Shown here: positions 40,221-52,700 of the stretch, in pieces | Numbering within the stretch: the stretch's first letter is position 1 | How the letters are laid out: each line of letters starts with the position of its first letter | Translations under genes and position numbers: made by a program | Notes under the pieces: generated by a model | Told to the model about the DNA's origin: nothing | The model's database searches: none | Seen by the model: only the letters and a program-made list of their open reading frames with translations | Origin: Morinoia aosen | Lineage: Eukaryota; Arthropoda; Malacostraca; Amphipoda; Talitridae | Assembly: GCA_030386875.1 (NCBI GenBank) | Contig: CM059560.1 | Coordinates: 34,714,183-34,778,182 of the forward strand | Length of the DNA stretch: 64,000 nt | Direction: 5' to 3'

Positions 40221-43200
40221 GCCTTACGTAATATTTCCAGGACAGCGTCAACCTAAATACAACTTCACAGGCGTAAACGAAGATGATTTCGACTTTGGAT
40301 TCACTCCGAACGGATAAATATCGTCTGATTCATTCTTTTGCTGGATTCTTTTGCTGGAACCAATTGAGGATTGAATAAAATGTCAACCATCATGGAATTG
40401 TATATTTTACCCATGTTCAGCATAAAAACATGCTTTTCATATAAATATTTGTATCCAATAAGATCTCAACTGCCTCTGTCACCATTATTTTGGATGCAAA
40501 TTTGGTGTAAACTATATATTTTCTTCGTCAATTATCTGCAACTGAAATCACCAAACCGAACCACTTCAAGTACCGAACTGAAAAAAATATACGATGATAA
40601 AATTTAGTAAAAATGCGTATTGGCTATCAAAAAAATATATATAAAACTAATATGAATTAAATTAATAAAAGGATACAATGCTCATTTAAATTCATACGTT
40701 TTCAAACTGTCCTAGGCCTTTAAACAGACACTGTCAAGTGTCCGGAGACTGTTAGCCAGACAGCATTCAACTGTCCGTTAAGTTTCGTTTATCCTTCAAC
40801 TGTCCGCCAAAGCACTAAAATCACTCATTTTGCGGGCTATATTAAAATTAGGATTACTGAATAAATTTCCACCCGAAGTCACCGAAACTTCATAAATGTC
40901 TTCAGGCATCATTTGTTGTTAGTTTTATGGCACCAGGTTTACGCTGGACTTCGTGATTTGGCCGTTAAATTGTGTTCAGATGAAGACGTTGGATACGTCC
41001 GCTATCTTTATAAGTACCCTAATTGGAGACATTTTAAGACGTTTTACATGAATAATATTGTTCTCAAAAATGCTTAGTTTTTTAGATATAGCCTAGCCTA
41101 AATAATGTTCAGACAAGAATAATCTTAACGGCAGTTTTGATATGGCTCTTCCTGCGTCTTGCGGATATGGAACACGCAAGGTTTCTTGGTGGAAAACATT
41201 GGCCTTGGTATGGCTTAGTCAAGTCAAGTTATTTTTGACTTAGGTTAGTTTATTTCACTAACCTAACCTTACCTATTGTTACGTCGATACCGTATATCAG
41301 CTTATTTACGGGTCTGTTTGTTCTATTTGATATGTGATGTTCCTATAACATCAGTATTAAATATTTCTAAAAGTAAGCATTTGCAAGCAAAGTGTCATTT
41401 GTGTAAAGCCTCTTAAAATATCTACAATTGCATAAATATAAAATTTATTTTTCAAAGTCATTGATGTATTAAATTTAAGGTTAACAAAAATCAGTTACCA
41501 GGCTATTAACTTTTGAGATACTGACACATAGATTAAAAAATTTAATAATATGAAAAGTTCTAACAATAAATATTTACCAGTCAGTTGTTTAATTCTTAGC
41601 TAGTAAAGCTTGATTCAGAAATCAAAATTTCATGCTTTTAACAACTAACTAGAAAATGAAATAAGAGCAGATTGTTACTTAAAAATATAGAGAAAGAATA
41701 AGTATGTAGGGGCTTGAGGCAGTAGATAATTTTATGATAGGTCTACCAAAATTAGTTATTTATAGTTTACTAAATTTGAAAGAGCATCATTTAAAAATTA
41801 TTGATTTAACATCATTTAAGTAAAGTATAGGAAAGATTATCAAAATTTTGTATATTTTAAAGAATTGTTAATAAATCTGGACATACTAAAGCAGTCCTGC
41901 ATTCTTTGATTGAGAGTTTGAATGTCAAGTTCAATTGTCCAATCTTCAGGTTTGATAAATAATTTATAAACTAAAGCATGATACTATTTTGTAGCCCTGG
42001 CAAAATATAACAGGTTTTATTAAATATTTTATTTTTTGTTAATTTAAACTGTTGTTAATGTTATTCTGTCATATGTAAAGTGCTGTGATGTATTTTTCAT
42101 CAAAATAATTTTATAGCTCATTACAATCTTATTTTTTAAATTAGAGAGTACAGTTAGAATATGTAAATGTTTAAAGAAATAAATGCTACATAAAGAAAAA
42201 TATATCACCAAGATGGGTAATAACACATTCAGAATTATATTAAAATTAAAGTTTTCCTGACCCAATTCATCTTCAGCATCTAAAATTATTAGCAAATAAA
42301 TAAATGGAGACAAAAAAAATGAATTCTTTGAAGCATTGATGTTGCTAAAATTGAAAAAAGTTCTAGCCGTGAATGTTGAAATCTCAAGTGGGCCTGTTTT
42401 ATTCAAGCGGCTTTTAATTTGATAAATGAATATGCATTCTTTGGTCTAACATTTTGAAATCATTTTTACCAATTGTATTATCAGTTGCAATTGATTGGAA
42501 TCTATTATAGTCTTCTTTAAATTTGACAGACATCCTGCTTCAATGGACAGAAAAATTTGTGTTCTTCTATGCACATTATAAAGTGGGAAGCTCTAAGTTA
42601 TATTCTCAAAATAACTACAATATATAATTATAGTCAACACAGCATTTATAAAGTGTATGTCTGTGCATGTGCAAAATGTACTAGTGTACATTTTGTACAC
42701 TAACTAGGTAAATGTGGAAGAGAGGACCATAATCGATTTCCCACTTTTCGGTGCCTAAACATAGTTAATTAGATCGAAATTAACAAGTTTTCTTCTATGC
42801 ACTTTCCATCTGAAATGAGTATTTTACAAGTTATAGCGGTAGGTTTAATTTGGGTAGAGTACGTTTGGGTACACTAACTAGTGTAACTAATGCACTAGTT
42901 TCATTAAAGCTTACATAATATATCAATTTTTTACTGTGGGCTCAAAATTTGAAATAATTAAATTTGGAATGAACATATGCATCTGATATTTTAGAAGTAG
43001 CTTGTAACAGGTGCTATTGTATGCAATTAAGAAATTATTGTGTGATTATTCTTTGCACCTTGTAATATGGTTTTACATAATGAGATCAATTCTGCCCAGT
43101 TTCTTCACTGTCTTTGCTTTTGAATTGCTTTGTATTATTTTGTTTAAACAAGTCACAGTTAATGTTTCATGCATAGTTTGATAGAGATTTATGCATTTAA

Positions 43201-43552
43201 TGTTGCAAAAGGTTTATAAAGTATTGGGACTCATGATATTTTTACTAAAAATGTTAAGGTTCTGTGGCTTTGGTTATTTTGCTCATTACTATTTGTTTCA
43301 CTTTGTTAGGCTGTCTATTTTGAGCTTGATATTTAAATGTTGGTTTGCGGCTCTATCCCTGATGAAATTCTTTCCATTTTCTACTTATGACTCCTGTTTA
43401 ATATGTTGCAGTTATTTTCCTACCTATGTATCAATTCCTAAAAGTGTATGGTCTTCCGGAAAATTTATTCTCTGTGTCTTAGATAAGAAGCATTATTCTC
43501 TATTCCAACTTCTAAAATCATTTGATATTTTATTGAGTGACTAAATGCTCAC
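40221..43552. other. AT-rich stretch upstream of the iRhom coding start, no gene seen
   Basis: Open frames here (for example 42044-42406 minus and 43191-43544 plus) are low-complexity and lack motifs. The segment is presumably promoter, 5' untranslated region or first intron of the iRhom gene. A TTTTATTGAG acceptor-like site near 43,536 could begin the exon that carries the start codon. Confidence 0.4.
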
Positions 43553-43739
43553 ATGATGAAGTTTACTGATGTAGTGGCAGCTGCTGTAGAGCAAGAAAAA
43601 GGTGAAGGGGAGGCTGTTGAGCTTCAGCCTTATTCAGAAGATGGACGCAGAGGAAATGGCAGTCAAGCTCAGGGTGATCCTGTTGAATTCCCTCTTGCTG
43701 GCGGCGATAATGGCCAGCTCTCTCCGCAACCAGCTACAA
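43553..43739 (+). CDS. iRhom: iRhom exon 1 (start codon, N-terminal cytoplasmic)
   Basis: The exon reads [17 protein letters not shown] and then an acidic Gly/Gln-rich stretch. The donor is ACAA|GTATGA, leaving phase 1, which matches exon 2. Assignment to iRhom rests on phase agreement and position more than on similarity. Confidence 0.7.
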
Positions 43740-46700
43740 GTATGAATCAATACTAATATTAAGTTTATCACTTCACCATCACATTGACTAATACCACCCA
43801 TCTGAAGGCTATGCTTAAATTTTTTGGGCTGTGAAATGACTCATCGATGGGTCGTTTGAAAAAGTTTTAACAATCATTTAAAATTTTTGGTTTTTAAAAT
43901 TTTAATGGACCTGGTTTAAGTTTAATATTATAAAATTTTTAACTACTTATAAATTTGAGTTGAAAACTGGACTTCAGTTTTTACCCATTGCTGTCAACAT
44001 GTTAACCCTTTAACGCCCAACTGGACTATTCGGTCCTCTTTCAAAAATAACAATAATATATTTTATTTCTTATTCAATTCGTTCACTAATGTGTCCTTTG
44101 AACTTCACTGCCGAGTGGCAGTTCCTTCCCCATCTTGGTAACAGCGACTACCTAATGCCAGTGTTGGCTTAGTGATAGTGGTTGTCATAACGGTAATATG
44201 AGTATAAAAATGTGGTCGTTAAAAGGTTAATAGGCATTCTATACCTTACTTTTAGGGGCAGTTAGGTATGTATGTTGTTTAATACTGTATATTGTTGCAT
44301 CATGACAGTGTGATTGTAGGAATATAATAGCAGTACTGTATATGAAAACCCTGTAGTGGGTAGGCAAGGGAGTAAGTACAATATAGATATCTAGGTTACC
44401 TTTATTATTATAGCAATACTTTCATTGCATGATATGAATTTTTACTAGAGAAGTATACTTCACTGTGCTAGTACTTGCTTATGGCATCATTGTTTGCCAT
44501 CAACATAGTCAATCCTAACATATTTACTTATGTCAATATTTTATATTTTTTGATATTAGAAAGAACTATGTAAAAAATGCAAAAGCCTTGTATGTAAGAT
44601 CCTGTTCTCCAAGTTCTTGCCACTGCTGTGCCCTGACAAATATTACACTCCTGTGTTTTCAAGGAATTTGCTCTTAAAATTGTCTTCTCATTTTTGTCAG
44701 GTTGTGCTGTGCTAGGTTAGCTTAGCTTTGGTAACCAAAATGGTTTCACTGATGGATGTTGTTTTAGTAAACAACATCTCTGTTATGCATTGTATCTATT
44801 TTGCATTTTTATTTGATATCTTAAAAGCTGGCATGTCACTAGCTTCTTGTTTTGTAACTTTCAATACACATAAATAGGTACTTACAGGCAAAATTGTTTA
44901 AATTGTGTTTCTTTTGGTGATCAGCTACTATTCAGACAAGAGATGCTAGTCAAAACTGGGAAAAGTCAGCTTATACTCAAAGTGTGTTGAGCATCACATT
45001 ACCTATTTCTGGTCAAAAAAACATAGTGCCTGATGTTAAATATTTTTTTCCAATCAAATTGAAATTTTGTTTGATTTGTCCTTATATTTTGCCAATGTAA
45101 GCAGCTTTACAAGCATTCTTTCATGTTTGATGCTAAAAAATTACCCATCTTACTCAACATTAACTAGAAGTTAAGTTATGAATTGAGGGTCAACAGGCAA
45201 TTCCTATAGAGGCCATTCTTTCCCTGTACATTTTTCCCATAGCTTTTGCAGCTTCTGCCTTATGTTGTGTGAAGCTTTTCGATTCCCTGATGTTTGTAAG
45301 ACCAGATGAGGAAATGCAAGGAACCCGCAAGGGCTGGTCACTTCACTCAAGCCTAAGGGAAATGTTTTGCTGGTGCAAAGAACAATATTTCTTAGTATTT
45401 ATGTTGATTTTTGTGTCAGTTTGTAGTTTCTTAGTTTGGTAAGACTATAATTTTTTTCACTTCTGAAATGCATGGTTGATTAGTTATTTTTTTAGCAATC
45501 TATTATGTCTCTCAGGAAACATCAATGCTGCGGGAGAGGCTAGTAACTCCAAGTATGGCTTCAAGAAGGCCGTGAGGTGGGCAAATGTTTCAGCATTGAT
45601 AACTTTTTTGCACCCTTTCTGTGATGCAACAACAGGTCTTGACTCTAGTTCTGTTGTTGGTACAAAAATATCTTATATATGGACATATATGAAAGTCTTT
45701 CACAGCTGCAATGAGACTTGGAGTTGCATCTGCTTCATTTAAATTGTAAACTCACCTGGTTAGGAAACCTAAGCATTTTGTAAATCCTATGATTACAATT
45801 CTGTACTGTTGAAAGGCTATTTATACATTTTTATGTACAGAATAGTTATTTAATATCTTGTAACTATCAGATATATCCTTTGTTTTGGATGTTTTTGTGG
45901 TCTTTTCTGAATGATGAATTTTATACTTATTATTTTGCTTTATATTTTTCCTCCCTGCACATCATGCCCTCGCTCCTTCCCTGCACATCCTGCCCTCACT
46001 TCCTCCATGTACATCCAACCTTTCCTCTTGAGTTGACATTGAAAAACCCCTTTAAAACACATGAAACAAAAAATCAACCCATGGAGTTTTTTCTTAGTCG
46101 GGAGTTTTTTTGGGAGTGAAGTGGTTCCTTAGGCTCTGAAGCCCGTCACTCTCAAAACTGACGGACCAACCACTGGCGTGCAGGGTGATGCAGAACAACA
46201 CCATGGAGTTCCTGGGCCTCACGGAAGACTGGGAGGAGAAGCACGACGCGCGGTGGCGCCAGCAGCGCCTCCGGCTGGCGGGCAGGCAGGGGGAGGACAA
46301 AAGATCCGAGGAAATGCTGCGTGTGCAGCAGATGTTGAGGAAGAAGGCACAGCAGGCGCGGGACAGAGTTGCTTCTAGAGATGTGAGTGACTCCTAAAGT
46401 CCATTCATGTGTCTTTTGAAAACTGCTTTTTTGTGGGGTTTCAGAGGAGGAGGATCCATGTTATATTTTTAAGGGTTTCTTCTGTGTCTTTGTTTTAAGC
46501 TTTGTGGATGTGCCTTTTTGAAAACTGCCACTTATGGGGCTTCAGAGTAGAAGGATCCATGTGGTACTAAGTTTTTTACGTGTATTTTTCTTCTTTAAAG
46601 TGCTTGTTTTTTTTTCTGTTTAGCACATGGTTAAAGCCTGTCTAGGTATCCCTATTAGTGAAACATTTTTTCCATGTTTCTTACGATGCATAAATGCGTG

Positions 46701-49700
46701 TGTATATTTCCAAGCCTACCTCATTTCAGGCAACAGATGCACGGGAGGTACAGCCACTGCAGGCACAAATGGCTGTGGGAACATCGGATGAAGATGCTGC
46801 TGACGACAGCTTTGCTGACGAAATGGCCAAGGACTCCGTGGCTTCCATCACATTGTATGCACTCTCCCAGGTGAGAGGCGTGTACTGTCTTCCTTGCAGC
46901 TTCTGCTCTGGGCTACATCTGTTATAAATGCACTGTCATGTGAAATTTTCCCTTAGCTATCAGTTATAGGATGAGAATTGAGCTGAAAAACTGAGAAGTT
47001 GATGAACATTTTACTATTTGCGTACTACTGTAGACTGCTTTGAATGAAGATTTCATTTTAACATTTCAGTGCATTGTTCAACCGCATACAATGACCTGGT
47101 CTTGAGCTAAATGAAATTTAATTTCCTAATTGGAAGGCAAAGATGCAGAGTGTTCTAACCCACAAAACGCAGGATTTTAGGACACTCAAGTTAGAGGCGT
47201 GGTGGTCATCATTGCAGGGTTGCCAAACTGGCTTTTGCTAGTCAAGTTACTAACCAGGAATTGAACTAGGAACTAGGCCACTTTGCCTGAAAGACATCTA
47301 CGCCGCTCTGAAGTGAAATTATCACTTAATCCATTCTCCAGTTTTGACTTCTGATTTGTGGGTTAGGACACTGCATATTTGCCCTCCAATTGATGAACAC
47401 TGTCAAGTTTTTTTTAATTTTAGGTTTTTCTTGAATTCAGGTGATCTGGTCTCTTGCTCTGTACAAAGGTTTCTTTGTTAAATGTTTGCACCTTGTCCAA
47501 GTCTGCGTTAATTCTGTGTAATTAGAGCAAGTCTTTGTCTTCCTCTGTTCTCTAGCATGCTGTAGCAAACGAAAACCTTATGTTTTGTTACATATTTCAA
47601 AATCATTGAATTATGAGTGATTTCTGCTCGTGCCTTTGGAATTTCAGGTTACTGGGTTACCAAGTGTCGGAGTTACTAGGTAATGAAATGATAAATTTTA
47701 AGCAATATCTTCCATGGTTGCTTCCTGGTTCAGCGAAGAAAGATGCAATTATGTTCTAAAAAAGATTTGTGATGTTTTAATGTTTAACTCTTTCTATGTA
47801 TAAGGACGTGCACAAAGGTATTTTTCAGCAAGGCACACAACTTGCAGTTAAAAAATCTCAATTTGTGCGACTTGCTGTGTGACGCAAGTAAGGAACAGAA
47901 ACGTAAGGCAAGGTGGACTGCAATGGGGAAAGGTTGAGAGTAAATAGAGGTTTTTAAAAAGTCAGTAATGTGATGCAGAGTACTGGGTCAGTTTTTGATT
48001 TCAATCATGTACAAGAAAAAAAGCAGTGGAGGTATGAATGAGAGAGTGCATGATGTAGTTGTGTGAAAGGAATGCAAAGAATGGCTGTAAAATGGCTGGG
48101 TGTGAAAGGTATAGGGACGAGGGGCTGCAAAGAGAAGAATGAATGAGAAAGTGTGGCTGCTTAGAGGTGAGGTAGAAGGTTGGGGTAAACTCTGAAGGAA
48201 AAAAAATAATTGTTCTAGAAGGAAGTGAAAAAAAGTCCAGAAAAGCTTAGAAGCAACACTTAAACAGAAATTTTTCACCCATTATAGGCTAAAAGTTCCC
48301 TTAATGTCATCGTCTAGTTAAATCCAAGCAATGAGGCGTATATATATATAAGGGGTACTTTTTGTCTCATTTACTTTTGAATATGTCCGCTTGAGCGCCT
48401 CTAATGAAGTGGGCCCCCCTTGGCACTCATCTTACATAAGGCGGCTCAATGTAGGTAGCATCTTACATAAGGCGGTTCAATGTAGGTAGCATCTTACATA
48501 AGGCGGCTCAATGTAGGTAGCATCTTACATAAGGCGGTTCAATGTAGGTGCGAGGTGCACTCGTTTCCGCTGATATATAGACGCCCATTGATCGCCCAAG
48601 GATTACATCAAACTGCTCATATAATTGGTGCCTACACGTTGGGATAGGCAAGACCTCGCTGCTCTAAATACGCAGCAATGGGCGACCTCAATTTTTTTAA
48701 ATATTTGAGGGGTGTCTAACATTACTGGTGATGTCGCTCATAGTTTCTCACTGATTAGAAAGTAGGGTGTAAGATATGAATAGGATAATGTGTTGAAGTG
48801 TGGTGGCTAAGAGTTGCTCAAAGAATTATTGAAAGGAAAGGATTGCAGGGAAGCAGTAATTTAGGCAACTGGAGATTGAAGAAGAAAGCCTGTTGAAGCT
48901 TGCCCTGGAAAAAATGCTGGTAATGCACCGGATTTATAATGGGTTGCTGCCGAGTGTTTGAAGAATGGCGGTGTGAGAGTGATAGATTGGTTGGTGCGGT
49001 TGTTGAATTTGGGTTTTATAGTAGGTATACGGTGCTGATGGATTGGAGGTGTGGGTGTGTTTGCATTAGTGGTGTGTAATGTCCTATTGATTATGTAATA
49101 TGTGTATGGATGGAGTTGTGCGTGAGGTGTTGGCGAGAGTGTTAAGGAGGAGGCTGTGATTGTTGGATGTACAGGGTGGAGTCATCGATCTGACTCAGCT
49201 TTGCTTTGCTGACCATACAGCGTTAGCGGGCGGGTCTGAGAAGAAACTGTGAAGGCTGGAAAAAGAATTTGGAAAAGTGTGTGATATAAGAGAACTCTAG
49301 GTGAATGCAAATAAGAGTAAAGTTATGACTAGAGCCCGGATTTCTAATCCTAAAAAAGTGGTCAAAATAGCACTTGAAAAAAGTTGGTAGGAGTCGGTTG
49401 AACGTATTGGAGATACAGTGTGTGAGGAATATGGCTGGAGTGATGTGGGACAGCTGCAGGAATGAGGAGGTTGGGAGTATGACAAGAGTCTGTAGAGAGC
49501 TGTTGAGAAGAGTGTGTTGAAGTGGTTCGGTCATACGGAGAGATTGAAGGAGGAACGGTGAGTGAAGAGTGGTGAGGTCAGATAGGCTTGGAAGAAATGT
49601 TATAAGTAAACCAAGACTGGATGGGTGAATTGGGTTGAAGGGCGTTACGCGATCAAAGTGTTACGTTGAAGGAAGTTATAAGAGATGCAGAATTGCAAGA

Positions 49701-52700
49701 GCTGAGTGGAGAGCGATAGTGTCTGATAATGACGCCATCTAGATGGGTGGAGTCGGACGTTCTTTGTTAGCGGGAGTGACGTAACTTTGTTAAGATGAAC
49801 GATTGCGAGTCAGTTCTGTGAGTCTGGAATCTTCGTCCCAATATTGAGCGGCGGGGGTAAACCAGCATCGAGCTGTAGGCCTTGCTGTGGACTACACTTC
49901 CAGAAGACGTAGGTGTGCGTGACGGTGAGCAATTGTGGAGGGATAGTGATGGATCTGGTTCTCGTTGGTTGGTTACTCTTCATTGGTAGAGGGATAGAGG
50001 GAAATAGGCCTTAGTATAAAGATAGATGTGAGGTATGCTCTATTATTATTCTATAACCTTATTCTAAAAATTATTTTCATATTATTTCACGGTGTATTAC
50101 GATTGTCTCACCCATTTCTGTCTTGTATATTTTACAGCTAATTTTTATGTTAGATGTAAGCTAAAGTTGCCTACCAGACACCGACATCTTCACTGAGCAT
50201 TTCTTGGCGAGATAGTTCAGAATTCTCGCAAGCTGCGGCGCGGCACGGCGCTGAGGTCTTGCTGGTCCATCTGTGTAGTGGCCAGACACAAAAGCGCGAA
50301 TGAAGTCTCATGCAGGCGAACAGAAAGAAATGCTATATGTCATCAATTTTTAGTAAATTTTTCTGCAATGGTACTATAGCACATACACATAACATTCGGC
50401 CATGCAAAACGTATGGAGACTGTGCTCGTTGCCGCAGGTGACCGGCAAGTGGAAGAGCGCGGCTGCCAAGAAGCGTCCTGAGCAGGAGGCGGCCGATCGC
50501 CCTGACTCTGCTGTGCAGCCGCGACAAGTGAGGCGCCGCATGAACGGGGTGTGTGGGTTCAGTATTTTGGGGTGTGTTCTCTGAGGACATGTAATGTGAA
50601 GTCTCTGGGAAGGTGTGTGCCCTGAGGAATATCAGTTTCTGAAGGCGTGTGTGTGATCTAAGAAGAGACATCCCGTGAGGATGTGCCTTTTCTCTGAGAA
50701 TGCATTATCACATCAGAGCAAAAAATGATTTGCGGAGTTGTAGACGCGTGTGTGTCGACTTGGTTCTGGAGAGTGTGTTTTTGTGGCCATTTTCAATAGA
50801 AGTGTCTCTGATGTGAAATCGTTTTTTAGCTGTCAATCAGACTCTTAAATTACCTGTAACCGGCTAGAGCGTTAGTTCAATCCAAATAATTCTGTGAAAC
50901 GTAAGTGGTGTAGTAATCCAAGTGCCTATTTATTGATCAAGGACATGGGAAATTCAGCAAAACTGCATGTATGAATTTAGTAATGATTTCCTTATTTTCT
51001 TCCAAGCAGGCGCCTCAGCAGCCGCCACCCAAGGGGCTGCGCGCGTGGCTGTGCAAACTCAGGCAGCAGGTGAGGCGTCAACACGCTCGCGTCAACACAC
51101 TCTCTAGCGGCGCCTGAGGAATGGGGCTACTCTCGTACGCTTTGTCACGTGTACATGTTAGATCATCTCATAAGTTCTTTCTGAATTTTGACTATGTAAA
51201 ACAAGTGATCATATAGTTAGAGATTCAATAATCAGTGTACTTTCCCTGATTATTTATGATTTCCTTCCTCCTATCAACAAGCTTATTAATGCCATAATTG
51301 TGAAGTTCTTGTGGTTTTGATTCGAAAACTTACAAATGTCAGTTGCAACCTCTTTCTGCGTTGCATAAGTTGTTTCTTCCGAATGATTTTGTAAGCTACG
51401 AAACAAATGATCTGAAGTAGCTGCTGAGTTTCCTTTCTTGAACCCATGAAACACTATGTGTCTTAAGTGATTCTTGGATACTTCCATGTTAGCAGGATTT
51501 TAATCAAGCAAATTTTAATGTTATTGCTCTGTAAAATAAAATTAGATCAATTCAAATGCATCTAAACTTAAAAACAATGTTCAGCTCCATTAGACATTAT
51601 GAAATACTCTTTAAATTTCGTTCAATTAATAAAAAGGTAAAATTCGGACGTAACTTATGGGATGACCTGATTAATCAATGCTTCAAATAATGGCTGCAAT
51701 TCCCGTAGACTTCGTCTCTTCCCTCTCAATGTGATGGGTAGCAATTCCCCTTGTGTTTGTCGTCTTAACGAAATCGTGCGTGTGAGATCCCTAAATTGGC
51801 GTGGTTGAGAAATGAGGTTGCGTGCAGGTGAAGGACAACCACGATGACAGCCGGCCGTACTTCACGTACTGGGTGAGCACCGTACAGGTGATCGTGCTCA
51901 TCCTGTCCATGGTGCTGTACCCCACCGCCCCCGTCGGTGCGGGGCTCAAGGTCGTCAAGGGAGAGGTGGGTGCTCGGCTTCAGTCTGCGCAGCGCTCACT
52001 TTAGCACGTTCATTGCGGTGTGACCCATCGCTGGGTCATACTTAAGTTTTTCCTGCTGCATCACGCATCTTCTTGTGCGACCCATCGATGGGTCGTTTGA
52101 AAGAGTTTTAATTAATGGTATTTAATGGACCCAGTTAATTTTTGGTATTTATAAAATTTTTAACATCTTTGAATTTAAATTTGAGTTTTCAGTTTAACCC
52201 ATCGCAGTCAAGGTGACAAGTGGGTCTAGAGATAAAAGCTTGTATTTGTTGCGTATGTGGAACTTTTATTTCTGTGCATAAGTATCTTGAGAGGTATGAT
52301 TGCATGGTCATGGTCTTTTTTAGTTTTAATTGTAATCTTGCAGTTTTGTCATCCTTCATTCAGACAATGCTGTTGGACCAAAGACCAAAAGCCAACTTGC
52401 GAGAATCATGTTCAGGTGTTGAGAAGGAAAGATGTTAAGAGTGAATGAAAAACAATTGCAGGAATACATAGCGTCCCTACTGAATTTCTGTAAATTTTTG
52501 CTACTTCTTATTAGTTCTCCCTAGTTGTGGTTGCTGTGATTCATCACGTCCGTGAAGTCAGGGCGCACACCATAGTGCCGCTAGATGAGACTGCTTTTGT
52601 TTTAGGGAAAGTAGAGGAGTGAAACTAAAATTTTCCTCATGAATATTCTCATTAAAGAGGATGTTTTCTACTCACGTAAAACGTTGTATCTGATGGTAGA

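Larger units (their letters stand above)
46871..50437 (+). other. iRhom intron 4
   Basis: A 3.6-kb intron holding the 31-bp array and the reverse transcriptase fossil. The segment 47,990-48,290 is purine-rich on the plus strand and may be part of the same decayed element. Nothing else recognised. Confidence 0.75.

Noticed and set aside
38724-40800. Terminal inverted repeats of the pogo-like element built from GGACACTG motifs
   Set aside because: Motifs occur in several places and orientations. No pair with a TA duplication at matching distance could be found by eye.
41230-41280. AACCTAACCTTACC resembling insect telomere repeats
   Set aside because: Only one or two imperfect units inside unique sequence, too short to be a telomeric tract.
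42044-42406. 120-codon minus-strand frame rich in Leu, Ile and Phe
   Set aside because: Composition follows the AT-rich base content, no motif is present, and it lies in the putative 5' region of iRhom on the opposite strand.
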